From positions 1,984,001-2,048,000 of the forward strand of contig NZ_OX352321.1 of assembly GCF_947090775.1 (NCBI RefSeq): a DNA stretch of 64,000 nucleotides, given 5' to 3'. Of this stretch, positions 1 through 8,897 are shown piece by piece (within the stretch, counting starts at the first letter, position 1; each line of letters opens with the position of its first letter). Made by a program: the position numbers and the translations under genes. This DNA comes from Pseudarthrobacter sp. MM222. Its GTDB lineage: Bacteria > Actinomycetota > Actinomycetes > Actinomycetales > Micrococcaceae. The notes under the pieces are model-generated. The model worked only from the letters and a program-made list of their open reading frames with translations. It made no database searches and was not told the origin of the DNA.

Positions 1-1157
1 TCCCCGCGATCGCCGCGGCTGCTCCGGCTACAGAGGACGCGGCTGCGAAAGACACTCTGAGCGTCCGCAACCTCGCTGTCGGCGTGGACAACGGCCCCCG
101 CCTGGTAACGGACGTCTCCTTCGACGTCGAACCGGGCACCGTCCTGGGCCTGGTGGGCGAATCCGGCTGCGGCAAGACCATGACGGCGCTGTCCCTCCTG
201 GGACTGCTGCCCTCCGGGGTTTCCGTGACCGGCGGGCAGATCCGCTGGAACGGCAAAAACCTGGCCGCGGCCAGCGATAGGGAAATGGAAGGCATCCGCG
301 GACGGGAAATTGCCCTTATTTCGCAGGAACCCATGCGCGCCCTGGACCCTATGTTTACCGTGGGCTACCAGCTCACAGCCGCCGTCCGGCGACTCCGCAG
401 GAGGGGCAGGGCCGAAGCGAAGGCCGAGGCCCTGAGCCTGCTCGAAAAAGTGGGCATCGTGGACGCGGCGCGCATCCTGAATACCTACCCCCACCAAATC
501 AGCGGCGGCATGGCCCAGCGCGTGGCCATCGCGCTGGCGCTCTCCGGCCGACCCCGCCTGCTAGTGGCAGACGAACCCACCACCGCACTGGACGTCACCG
601 TGCAGGCCGAGATCCTTTCCCTCCTGCGCAGCCTGGTGAAGGACACCGGAATGTCCGTTGTGATGGTCACCCACGATCTCGGCGTCGTGGCCGACCTTTG
701 CGACCAGGTGGCCGTCATGTACGCAGGCCAGGTGGTGGAAAGCGGCCGGACGAACAGCATCCTGGACAACCCGCGCCACCCCTACACCCTGGCCCTGCTG
801 GCTGCGGATCCGCATGCCAACGACGCCTCGGATATGCCCGAGCGGCTTGCCACCATCAACGGGCAGGTGCCCCAGCCCCAGGACTGGCCCAGCACGTGCC
901 GCTTCGCCGCCCGCTGCCAGTTCGCCGGCTCCGCCTGCCTGGTCCCCATCCCGCTGCTGCCGTCCGGAACCGGCGACGGCGTGGTGCGCTGTGTCAAAGC
1001 GGACGAACTGGCCGTTGAAGGACTGGACTGGGTCGCCACGGACGTACCCAGCCACCACGTTCTGAATCTGGTGGACGCCCGGACCGGTGACACCGGAACG
1101 GCTGCCGCCGGAACCGTTGAACTTGAACCCAGGACTGTTGAAAAGGATCACGCATGA
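1..1157 (+). CDS. Oligopeptide-type ABC transporter ATP-binding protein (DppD-like), 5' end outside window
   Basis: This is one of the two ATPases of a Dpp/Opp-type importer. The frame is open back to base 3 and already reads TLSVRNLAVGVDNG before the first internal GTG at 84, so the real start lies upstream of the window. Walker A GESGCGKT, a signature segment QISGGMAQR, Walker B LLVADEPTTALD and the H-loop THDLGVVADLCD are all present. The C-terminal third has the oligopeptide-transporter extension with HPYTLALL and the cysteine-bearing CRFAARCQFAGSAC segment. Its last codons overlap the next ATPase by four bases (ATGA), so the pair is translationally coupled. The membrane and binding subunits would be upstream. 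In this context the substrate may be a plant glycoside or oligosaccharide rather than a peptide; that is inference. Confidence 0.93.
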   Translation, partial: PAIAAAAPATEDAAAKDTLSVRNLAVGVDNGPRLVTDVSFDVEPGTVLGLVGESGCGKTMTALSLLGLLPSGVSVTGGQIRWNGKNLAAASDREMEGIRGREIALISQEPMRALDPMFTVGYQLTAAVRRLRRRGRAEAKAEALSLLEKVGIVDAARILNTYPHQISGGMAQRVAIALALSGRPRLLVADEPTTALDVTVQAEILSLLRSLVKDTGMSVVMVTHDLGVVADLCDQVAVMYAGQVVESGRTNSILDNPRHPYTLALLAADPHANDASDMPERLATINGQVPQPQDWPSTCRFAARCQFAGSACLVPIPLLPSGTGDGVVRCVKADELAVEGLDWVATDVPSHHVLNLVDARTGDTGTAAAGTVELEPRTVEKDHA

Positions 1158-2164
1158 GCACCGCAACCTCGGTCCGCCCCGAATCCCCGCGGCCCGCCTC
1201 CGCCCAGCCGTTGCTCGACGTCAAGGACCTCGTGGTCCGCTACGGACGCGGCCGGAAGGCGGCAGCCGCGCCGGCCGCCGTCGACGGCGTGAGCTTCAGC
1301 ATCGCCCCGGGGGAAACCGTGGGACTTGTTGGTGAATCAGGCTCGGGCAAGTCGACCATCGGCAAAGCCATCCTGGGACTGCAAAAGGTCTCCGGCGGGT
1401 CCATCAGCTACCAGGGCACGGACATCACCTCTGCTGCTGCCTCCCAGCGAAGGGCCCTCGGCGGGGAACTGCGCGCCGTCTTCCAGGACCCCAACTCCTC
1501 CCTGAATCCGCGGAACACAGTGGGCTCCTCGCTGGCAGAACCGCTCCGGCTCCGCGGCGTGAGGCCCGCCGAGGCCAGGCAGCGCGCAGCGGACATGCTG
1601 GAACGTGTGGGGTTGCCCCGCGACGCCGTGGACCGGTACCCCAGCCAGTTCTCCGGCGGCCAGCGGCAGCGCATCTCCGTGGCACGTGCCCTCATCTGCG
1701 ACCCCAACCTGGTGGTCTGCGACGAAGCCGTGAGCGCGCTGGACCTTTCCACCCAGGCCCAGGTGCTGAACCTGTTGGCCGACCTGCGCGACGAACGCGG
1801 CCTGGGCTACCTGTTCATCGCCCACGACATCGCCGTGGTGCAGTTCCTGGCCCAGCGCGTCGTGGTCCTCTACCGCGGGCAGGTGATGGAAAGCGGACCC
1901 GCCGCCGCCGTCACCGAGAATCCCAAGCACCCGTTCACACAGGCCCTCGTGGCAGCGTCCCCGGTGCCGCGGCCCGCCGAGCAGGCCGCCCGCCGGCATG
2001 CCCGCGAGTCCCTCGGCGTTCGGACTGCTGCCGCCGCAACGGCAGTGCCGGGCGGCTGCCCCTTCAGCCAGCGCTGCCCGCTCGCCACCGACCTGTGCCG
2101 GACGCAACGCCCCGCGCTCCGGCTGGTGGGGGCCTCCGAGGTCGCCTGCCACCACGCGTCCTAA
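1154..2164 (+). CDS. Oligopeptide-type ABC transporter ATP-binding protein (DppF-like)
   Basis: Second ATPase of the importer, 336 aa. Walker A GESGSGKST, Q-loop FQDPNSSLNPR, signature FSGGQRQRISVARAL, Walker B VVCDEAVSALD and the switch histidine in IAHDIAVVQF are visible. It also carries the C-terminal HPFTQAL and CPFSQRCPLATDLC segment typical of the OppF/DppF half. It starts inside the stop of the preceding ATPase and is followed after 79 bases by the first rhamnosidase on the same strand. That order suggests import and deglycosylation are expressed together. The substrate cannot be read from the ATPase. Confidence 0.93.
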   Translation: MSTATSVRPESPRPASAQPLLDVKDLVVRYGRGRKAAAAPAAVDGVSFSIAPGETVGLVGESGSGKSTIGKAILGLQKVSGGSISYQGTDITSAAASQRRALGGELRAVFQDPNSSLNPRNTVGSSLAEPLRLRGVRPAEARQRAADMLERVGLPRDAVDRYPSQFSGGQRQRISVARALICDPNLVVCDEAVSALDLSTQAQVLNLLADLRDERGLGYLFIAHDIAVVQFLAQRVVVLYRGQVMESGPAAAVTENPKHPFTQALVAASPVPRPAEQAARRHARESLGVRTAAAATAVPGGCPFSQRCPLATDLCRTQRPALRLVGASEVACHHAS

Positions 2165-2243
2165 CGCGCCTTCCCTAAGCCCCAGACCTCCCGCTCCGTC
2201 ACGCACTGACATGTACACACCCACCAGAACGGAACACCACCCC

Positions 2244-4529
2244 ATGCCACTGGCACCCTGGCAAGCAGCCATGATCACCCCTGACGAAGACTTCGACGGC
2301 GCCCCGCTCCTGCGCAAGGAATTCCAGCTCGCGGAGGGCCACGGCGCCGTGGAAAAAGCTACGCTTCGGGCCACCGCCTTCGGCGTCTACGAGGCCCAGA
2401 TCAACGGCGTTCCCGTGGGCGATGACGTGCTGAGCCCCGGCTGGAGCTCGTACGAGTGGCGGCTCCGCTGCCGCAGCTACGACGTCACGCACCTGGTGCA
2501 GCCAACAACGGCCCTCGGTGTCTCGCTTGGGAACGGCTGGTACCGCGGACGCCTGGCCTGGCACGGCATGTCTGCCCTGTACGGGCAACAGTTGGGTTTC
2601 TTCGGGCAGCTGGACATCGAGTTCGCGGACGGGCACATCCAGTCCATCGCTTCGGATTCCTCCTGGCAGTCCGGCCCGTCAGCCACCACAGCCAACGACC
2701 TCTACGACGGGCAGACCATGGACGCCCGCCGGAACCAGCCCGGCTGGGCGGAACCAAACTTTGACGCCGGCACCTGGGCGGGGGTCCACACGCTGGAATT
2801 CGACGCCGGGCGGCTCGCCGAACCCGTGGGTCCGCCGGTGGTGCGCACCGAGGTTCTGAAGCCCGTGCAGATCTTTACGTCACCCAGTGGCAAAACACTC
2901 GTGGACTTCGGACAGAACCTCGTGGGCTGGCTTCGGTTCACCGTGCGGGGCAAGGCCGGAAACACCATCAGAGTCCGCCACGCAGAAGTGCTCGACGACG
3001 GCGAGCTGGGCGTCCGGCCCCTGCGTTCCGCGGAGGCGACGGACACGTTCATTCTCTCCGGTGGCGAGGACTTCTTTGAGCCGACCAAGACGTTCCACGG
3101 CTTCCGCTACGCAGAGGTTTCCGGCTGGCCTGGCACGCTCACGGAGGACTCCCTGGAGGCAGTGGTGGTCCATTCGCAGCTGGAGCGCACCGGCACCTTC
3201 GAGTGCTCCAACGAGCTGGTCAACCAGCTCCACCGCAACATCGTGTGGGGGCTTCGGGGCAACTTCCTGGACCTGCCCACAGACTGCCCGCAGCGTGATG
3301 AGCGGCTCGGCTGGACCGGCGACATAGCCGTCTTTGCCCCCACGGCAGCATTTCTTTACGACGTCAAGGGCTTCCTGCAGGATTGGCTCCTGGACCTGGC
3401 AGCCGAGCAGAAAGCGGCCGACGGCCTGGTGCCCATCACCGTCCCGGACGCCCTCAAATACTGTCCGCAACCGGCGGAGTTTCCGGCGCCGGAATCGTCT
3501 GCACTGTGGAGCGAAGCTTCCGTCTGGGTGCCGTGGGCACTGTGGGAGGCGTACGGCGACGACACCGTCCTGAAGAACCAGTACCAATCGATGACCTCAC
3601 ACACCCGCCGGGTGGAAGGCCTGCTCTCACCCACCGGTCTCTGGGACCACGGCTTCCAGTTCGGTGACTGGCTCGACCCGGATGCCGATCCGGACAAGCC
3701 GTGGGACGCGAAGGCGGACACCGGCGTCGTGGCCACGGCGTGCATGTTCCGCACCGCCTCAATCACCGCCCAAACGGCGCGGCTGCTCGGATACCAGGAC
3801 GACGCCAAGTACTTCGAGCAGCTCGCGGCACGGGTCCAGGCCTCCTTCCTGGAGCACTACGTGGGCGCCGACGGCACCATCCGCAGCGACTGCACCACGG
3901 TCTACGCGCTGGCGATTGCCTTCGGCATCCTTCCCGGCGTCGAGCACCGCGACTTCGCCGGGGAACGCCTTGCGGAACTGGTCCGCCTGAACAACTACCG
4001 CGTGTCCACCGGCTTCGCCGGCACCCCCTTCATTACCGCGGCCCTAACCGATACCGGGCACAGCGAAGAGGCCTACCGCCTGCTCCTGGAGCAGGGCTGC
4101 CCGTCCTGGCTGTATCCGGTCACGATGGGTGCCACCACGGTCTGGGAACGCTGGGACTCCATGCTCTCGGACGGCACCATCAATCCGGGCGAGATGACCA
4201 GCTTCAACCACTACGCCCTGGGGGCCGTGGCGGACTGGCTGCACAAGGGAATCGGTGGCATCAGCCCGCTGGCTCCGGGCTACAGCAGAATCAGGATCGC
4301 GCCGGTGCCAGGCGTCGGCATCGACTGGGCCAGGACCTCGCTGAAGACCCCGCACGGAACCGTCCGCGTGGACTGGCAGGTCGTCGACGGCGCGCTCCTT
4401 GTTGAGGCGACGGTGCCGGATGGAGTGGAGGCCGACGTCGAACTTCCGGGCGGTGAGCGCCGCAGCGTCAGCGGCGGCACGCACCGGTTCACCGCGCCCG
4501 CCGGGCTGGCCGTTTCCTCGGCGGTGTAG
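2244..4529 (+). CDS. GH78 alpha-L-rhamnosidase (shorter paralogue)
   Basis: Glycoside hydrolase predicted to release terminal alpha-L-rhamnose. From the chosen ATG it is 761 aa. A beta-sandwich region (residues about 30-300, with GDDVLSPGWSSYEWR and VDFGQNLVGWLRF) is followed by the six-hairpin catalytic domain. The family signature DCPQRDERLGWTGD is near residue 347, where the acidic catalytic residues of GH78 lie, and TTVWERWDS near 630 carries the expected general-base Glu. The open frame extends upstream to 1998, but that part overlaps the ATPase gene and reads as low-complexity Pro/Ala/Arg, so I reject it. ATG 2211 is an alternative start 11 codons earlier. No export signal is visible, so it is probably cytoplasmic and acts after uptake of the glycoside. 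Confidence 0.9.
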   Translation: MPLAPWQAAMITPDEDFDGAPLLRKEFQLAEGHGAVEKATLRATAFGVYEAQINGVPVGDDVLSPGWSSYEWRLRCRSYDVTHLVQPTTALGVSLGNGWYRGRLAWHGMSALYGQQLGFFGQLDIEFADGHIQSIASDSSWQSGPSATTANDLYDGQTMDARRNQPGWAEPNFDAGTWAGVHTLEFDAGRLAEPVGPPVVRTEVLKPVQIFTSPSGKTLVDFGQNLVGWLRFTVRGKAGNTIRVRHAEVLDDGELGVRPLRSAEATDTFILSGGEDFFEPTKTFHGFRYAEVSGWPGTLTEDSLEAVVVHSQLERTGTFECSNELVNQLHRNIVWGLRGNFLDLPTDCPQRDERLGWTGDIAVFAPTAAFLYDVKGFLQDWLLDLAAEQKAADGLVPITVPDALKYCPQPAEFPAPESSALWSEASVWVPWALWEAYGDDTVLKNQYQSMTSHTRRVEGLLSPTGLWDHGFQFGDWLDPDADPDKPWDAKADTGVVATACMFRTASITAQTARLLGYQDDAKYFEQLAARVQASFLEHYVGADGTIRSDCTTVYALAIAFGILPGVEHRDFAGERLAELVRLNNYRVSTGFAGTPFITAALTDTGHSEEAYRLLLEQGCPSWLYPVTMGATTVWERWDSMLSDGTINPGEMTSFNHYALGAVADWLHKGIGGISPLAPGYSRIRIAPVPGVGIDWARTSLKTPHGTVRVDWQVVDGALLVEATVPDGVEADVELPGGERRSVSGGTHRFTAPAGLAVSSAV

Positions 4530-4668
4530 CCGAAGCGGAAGGCCGGGACCCGGCAACTACGGCTAGCGGCGGCAGGAATGGTCAGCGCCCTCGTTCGACG
4601 GCGCGGTCCAGGTGCAGCGGACGGTCTGCGTCTGCGACGATGTGCGGAGGAAACTCCCAGGAGGATGC

Positions 4669-5133
4669 ATGCCGTACACCGTAGATTTCAAGAATGTCTC
4701 CACCGTTGGTTTGGAATCGTCACCTGTCGTGGAGGCGCTGGCCGGGCTGCGCGCCAACGAGGCGCGCTACTTCAAGAATAAGTACGACCACGATTTCACC
4801 GTCACTCCGGCGGGGCAGGCGCCCGAGACGCTCGACTGGATCCACGGCATTCTCTCCAGGGAGCGCAACATCGCCATCGCCGCCCGCCCGCTTGAGGTTT
4901 CTTCCTTCGAGGTGGACGGTATGCGGATGGCCTACGTGTTTTACGAGTCAGGCCTGGCCATCAACGTCATGTACGGCATCGCGGAAGGCGCGAAGCGCGC
5001 AGTAGGTTTCAAGCTCTCCGAAGGCATGGACGTGCCCGAGGAGCTGGCGTCAAGCTTCAAGTTCGCGCGCCAAAAGTCAAAGCTCGCCGGCACAATCCGC
5101 GGCTCCTACTTCGTGATCAAGGGCCAGCACTAA
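4669..5133 (+). CDS. Conserved-looking hypothetical protein, 154 aa
   Basis: I do not recognise this family. The start is well supported: AGGAGG lies just upstream of ATG 4669. The 154-aa protein has no signal peptide or membrane segment. It mixes hydrophobic and charged stretches like a small folded enzyme or binding domain, with landmarks ARYFKNKYDHDF near residue 32, a run SRERNIAIAARPLEVSSFEVDG near the middle with a basic C-terminal part (FARQKSKLAGTIRGSYF). It lies 139 bases after the first rhamnosidase on the same strand and converges on the IclR gene. Position suggests a role in the same catabolic island, but no reaction can be assigned. Confidence 0.75.
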   Translation: MPYTVDFKNVSTVGLESSPVVEALAGLRANEARYFKNKYDHDFTVTPAGQAPETLDWIHGILSRERNIAIAARPLEVSSFEVDGMRMAYVFYESGLAINVMYGIAEGAKRAVGFKLSEGMDVPEELASSFKFARQKSKLAGTIRGSYFVIKGQH

Positions 5134-5143
5134 CGCCAGCCCA

Positions 5144-5159
5144 CCCTGGTTCTCCAGGG
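5144..5159. terminator. Short hairpin between convergent genes
   Basis: CCCTGG (5144-5149), loop TTCT and CCAGGG (5154-5159) form a perfect 6-bp stem. It sits in the 29-base gap between the stop of the hypothetical gene and the stop of the IclR gene, so it could end transcription from both sides. No T-run follows. Confidence 0.4.
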
Positions 5160-5162
5160 CTG

Positions 5163-5993
5163 TCACCCTTCAGAGTGCGTCCGCACATCCGGGCTGACCT
5201 CGGCGTGGTGCCCCAGGTTCCTGGAGACGGCACGCGCCGTGGCCCGGACCGCGGGAGCCAGCACGTTGGGCGGGGTGGAGCCGTCGGGGACCACGATGGA
5301 CAGCGCGGCCACCACAGCACCCTGCGCGTCGAAGATCGGCGAGGCCACGGACACCGTCCGCGAGGGGGACGATCGGCGGATCATCGCGATCCCGGTGCGC
5401 CGCACATCCGAGAGGGTACGGCGCAATTGCCCTTCCGGCATGGGCTCCACTCCGGGTTCATGCTCCGGCGGCTTCCGCAGGGTAACTTCCTGGAACTGCT
5501 GGTCTGCGCCCGCCAGGAGCACCAGCCCGACGGCGGTTGACCGCAGGGGCGCGCGCCCGCCGACCCGGTACGCCACTTCGGTGGCGTCCTTCGACGAGAG
5601 CCGCTCGATCAGCACTGCCTGCTCGTTGTCGAGAACGGCCAGCAAAACGTGATGGCGGGTCACCTCGAAGAGGTCCTCAAGGTAGGGCAGCGCAATCTCG
5701 CGCACTCCGTGGCCCCGCGGGGACAGGGATGCCACCTCCCACAAGCGGACCCCGACGACGTACCGGCCGTCGTCGAGCCGTTCCAGGGCACCCCAGGCAA
5801 CCAGCCGGGCGATCAGACGGAGCGCCGTGGGCGCCGGCATCCCGGCATGGCGTGCCAGTTCCGAAAGGGTCAGCGCGCGACGGCGGTCGGAAAAGACCGC
5901 GAGCAGGCTCAACGCCCGGTCAATGACCGGTTCACCCTGCTTGGGCCGCTTCCCGCGGGTGGCGGCGGTTTCGGTGTCCAAGGGGACAGACAT
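5163..5993 (-). CDS. IclR-family transcriptional regulator
   Basis: DNA-binding regulator of 276 aa. The N-terminal winged helix covers about residues 22-85 (VIDRALSLLAVFSD, LTLSELARHAGMPAPTALRLIARL). The IclR effector domain follows, with YLEDLFEVTRHHVLLAVL, RVGGRAPLRSTAVGLVLLA and a late VSVASPIFDAQGAVVAALSIVVP segment. It is transcribed divergently from the second rhamnosidase across a 147-base gap and is the likely local regulator of that operon. IclR proteins commonly respond to aromatic acids or sugar acids; the effector here is not known. The ATG at 5993 has AAGGA upstream. Confidence 0.92.
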   Translation of the reverse strand: MSVPLDTETAATRGKRPKQGEPVIDRALSLLAVFSDRRRALTLSELARHAGMPAPTALRLIARLVAWGALERLDDGRYVVGVRLWEVASLSPRGHGVREIALPYLEDLFEVTRHHVLLAVLDNEQAVLIERLSSKDATEVAYRVGGRAPLRSTAVGLVLLAGADQQFQEVTLRKPPEHEPGVEPMPEGQLRRTLSDVRRTGIAMIRRSSPSRTVSVASPIFDAQGAVVAALSIVVPDGSTPPNVLAPAVRATARAVSRNLGHHAEVSPDVRTHSEG

Positions 5994-6140
5994 GGCTTGG
6001 GTCCTTGTGCCGTTGTGGTTCGGACCGTAGTCCGTGAGCTAGACCACAATACTATTCCAACCAATGAAAGTGCGCTGTGGATGACCGCCCGGTGGAAACG
6101 AAGCTGGAACTCCAGCTACCCATATTCAGGAGCCTGCTGT
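5994..6140. promoter_or_regulatory. Divergent promoter region, IclR gene / rhamnosidase operon
   Basis: The 147-base gap between divergent starts is locally AT-richer (around 6040-6070, including ACCACAATACTATTCC), as expected for promoters. A short inverted repeat CGGAC-CGTA-GTCCG lies near 6024-6037. AGGAG at 6128-6132 is the ribosome binding site of the downstream rhamnosidase. I cannot assign -35/-10 boxes with confidence. Confidence 0.45.
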
Positions 6141-8897
6141 ATGACCCTTATCAGTCTCGACGCCGACGTCGCGGAAACACGCCCGGCCCCGAACGCGCCC
6201 ACCCGGCTCCGCGTGGAGCACCTCCGCGAGGCGATAGGCATCACCAATCCCCGACCCCGCCTCAGCTGGACGCTGCCTGAGGGGACTGGGCCCGCCGCAA
6301 CCATCTCGCAGGCTGCCTATCAGATCAGGGCCAGCAACGGCTGGGACACCGGCCGGGTGGAGTCCGCCCAGCACGTGCTGGTGCCGTACTCCGGCCCGTC
6401 GCTTGACTCGCGCAGCCGTTTCGTGTGGCAGGTCCGGACATGGAACACTGCCGCGGACGGCACGGAAACCGAAGGCGCCTGGTCCGGGCCGATGCCTGTG
6501 GAGCTGGGGCTCCTGCACCCCTCGGATTGGACGGCACGGTGGATCGGCCCCGACGAGCCGGTTGTTCCTGCCCCCGGAGAACGCCCCGGCTACGCCCTGC
6601 ACAAGACGTTCACCCTGGCCGCTGTCCCTGAATACGCCCGTGCGTACGCCACAGCGCACGGCATATACGAGCTGTTTCTTAACGGCAGGCGCGTCGGCGA
6701 TCAGCAGCTCACTCCCGGCTCCACCAGCTACAACACCACCCTCCAGGTGCAGGCCTACGACGTCACCGCGCTGCTGCGTTCTGGTACCAACACCGTCAGC
6801 GCCGTCCTCACGGACGGCTGGTACCGCGGAACCTTCGGGTACACGCGCGACGCCGACATGTACGGCAGGCACACCGCACTCCTCGCGCAGCTGGAGATGC
6901 AGTCCGCCGGCCACAGGACGGTGATCGGCACGGATGCCTCGTGGCGGGTGTCCCCAACGGAGATCCTCAGTGCTGACCTGATGGCGGGGCAGCGCGTGGA
7001 CTTCCGGACGCTGGCTGGTCCACTCAAGGGAAAGGCGGCAGCCGAGGAAAACGCCGTCGTGCGGGACTGCAGCTACCAAACTTTGACCGGCCCGGTGGCG
7101 CCGCCCACCCGGATCGTGGAGGAACTCGCGCCAATATCCATAACCCGCCTTGCCAACGGAAACCAGGTGGTGGACTTCGGCCAGAACATCCACGGCTGGC
7201 TGCGCCTCACCAGGCTGGGCGGCCCGGGGGAGACCATCACGCTGGTGTACGGCGAGGCGCTGGACGCCGACGGCGACGTGACCCAGGACCACCTGCGCCC
7301 GCACGATTTCCGCCACCCCGGCCAGTTCCTTGCCGCCGGGCAGGTTGATGAGGTGACGACGTCGGGCGCTTCGGGGGAAGTGTTTGAACCGCGGCACACC
7401 AGCCACGGCTTCCAGTACGTGTCCGTGCAGGGACTTCCCGCGGACCTTGCGCCGGAGGACATCACGGCTTGCCTCGTCCACACCGACCTGGAACCCCTGG
7501 GCACCTTCACCTGCAGCGATGACCGGCTCAACAAACTGCATAGCATTGTGCAGTGGAGCTTCAGGGACAATGCCTGTGAAGTTCCCACGGACTGTCCCCA
7601 GCGGGAAAAGGCCGGCTGGACGGGGGACTGGCAGCTGTTCGTTCCCACGGCGGCGTATCTCTACGACGTGGCGGGGTTCTCGCGGAAGTGGCTTAACGAC
7701 GTCCGCGCCGACCAGTGGGAGAACGGCGTCATCGCCAACATCTCGCCGTCGCCGGGTCCGGTGATCACGTCGGCGGATTTCATGGCCTTCGTCAACGGTT
7801 CGGCGGGCTGGGGTGACGCCATCGCGATGGTGCCGTGGGAGGTGTACCTGGCCACCGGCGATGCCGCAGTCCTTGCCGAGAACTGGGAAGCAATGCAGCG
7901 CTGGCTGGACTTTGTCCGGACCACCGCAGAATCCCAACGGCACCCGGTCCGGGCGGCTGCCGGCACGGTCCCGGCGCAACACGAAAGGTACCTCTGGGAC
8001 ACCGGGTTCCACTGGGGCGAATGGATGGAACCGGACGGTCCAGAGCCGGACCTGTTCGCCGCCCGTTCCGCCGATCACGGCATTGTGGCCACCGCCTATT
8101 ACCGGAACACCACAGCCCTGATGGCCAGAATTGCCGGCGTCCTGGGCCACACGGACGACGCCGCCGCGCTCGCTGAACTCTCCGAGAACGTCCGGCGGGC
8201 CTGGGAGACGGAATACCTGGACTCCTCCGGGCGAGTCGCCCAGGCAAGCCAGGCGAACTGCGTCCGCGCCCTCGCGTTCGGCCTTGCCAGCCCGGAGCGG
8301 CGCGCCACTGTCACAAGGCAACTGGTTTCGCTCATCAGGGAGGCCGGCACCCACGTGGGGACAGGCTTCCTGGCCACGCCCTACCTGCTGCCCGTCCTCG
8401 CCGAAAACGGTGAATTGGACCTGGCCTATGAACTCCTCATGCAGGAGTCCGAACCGTCCTGGCTGGTGATGGTGGACCGCGGCGCCACCACCATGTGGGA
8501 GCTGTGGAACGGCCTCGACGCCGGCGGCAACCCGCACCAATCCCTGAACCACTACAGCAAGGGCGCCGTGGTGTCCTTCCTCCACCGCTGCACGGCAGGC
8601 CTGCGGCAGGCTCCCGGCAGCGCCGGCTACGAACGGATCATCATCGAGCCGCGGCCCGGGGCGGGCCTGACCTCTGCGGCCACCTCCCATTTCGGCCCGC
8701 AGGGCCTGATTGGGGTGGAGTGGACCAGAGGCGACGGCGGGCTGCGGCTGAAGGCAACCGTCCCGCCCAGGACCATCGCCGAAGTCCGTCTCCCCGGCAA
8801 GCCTGCCGCCGTCGTCGGGCCCGGAACGCATCACTTTACTGCCCCCGCCAGCGGCGGCATCGCCACAGAACCCGAGCTTGTGAGGAGCGCACCATGA
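6141..8897 (+). CDS. GH78 alpha-L-rhamnosidase (longer, multidomain paralogue)
   Basis: Second rhamnosidase, 918 aa. The start is ATG 6141, preceded by AGGAG; the open frame runs back to 5649 but would cover the divergent IclR gene. An extra N-terminal Ig/Fn3-like domain (residues about 1-120, LRVEHLREAIGITNPRPRLSW) distinguishes it from the first paralogue. The carbohydrate-binding-like region (ELFLNGRRVGDQQLTPG), the alpha/alpha-barrel with DCPQREKAGWTGDW near residue 484 and RGATTMWELWN near 778, and the C-terminal sandwich follow. It is full-length for GH78. It heads an operon with three hydrolases and overlaps the next gene by four bases. No signal peptide is seen. Confidence 0.92.
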   Translation: MTLISLDADVAETRPAPNAPTRLRVEHLREAIGITNPRPRLSWTLPEGTGPAATISQAAYQIRASNGWDTGRVESAQHVLVPYSGPSLDSRSRFVWQVRTWNTAADGTETEGAWSGPMPVELGLLHPSDWTARWIGPDEPVVPAPGERPGYALHKTFTLAAVPEYARAYATAHGIYELFLNGRRVGDQQLTPGSTSYNTTLQVQAYDVTALLRSGTNTVSAVLTDGWYRGTFGYTRDADMYGRHTALLAQLEMQSAGHRTVIGTDASWRVSPTEILSADLMAGQRVDFRTLAGPLKGKAAAEENAVVRDCSYQTLTGPVAPPTRIVEELAPISITRLANGNQVVDFGQNIHGWLRLTRLGGPGETITLVYGEALDADGDVTQDHLRPHDFRHPGQFLAAGQVDEVTTSGASGEVFEPRHTSHGFQYVSVQGLPADLAPEDITACLVHTDLEPLGTFTCSDDRLNKLHSIVQWSFRDNACEVPTDCPQREKAGWTGDWQLFVPTAAYLYDVAGFSRKWLNDVRADQWENGVIANISPSPGPVITSADFMAFVNGSAGWGDAIAMVPWEVYLATGDAAVLAENWEAMQRWLDFVRTTAESQRHPVRAAAGTVPAQHERYLWDTGFHWGEWMEPDGPEPDLFAARSADHGIVATAYYRNTTALMARIAGVLGHTDDAAALAELSENVRRAWETEYLDSSGRVAQASQANCVRALAFGLASPERRATVTRQLVSLIREAGTHVGTGFLATPYLLPVLAENGELDLAYELLMQESEPSWLVMVDRGATTMWELWNGLDAGGNPHQSLNHYSKGAVVSFLHRCTAGLRQAPGSAGYERIIIEPRPGAGLTSAATSHFGPQGLIGVEWTRGDGGLRLKATVPPRTIAEVRLPGKPAAVVGPGTHHFTAPASGGIATEPELVRSAP

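Noticed and set aside
1998..2243. N-terminal extension of the first rhamnosidase
   Set aside because: It overlaps the preceding ATPase and is low-complexity sequence; the family N-terminus fits ATG 2244.
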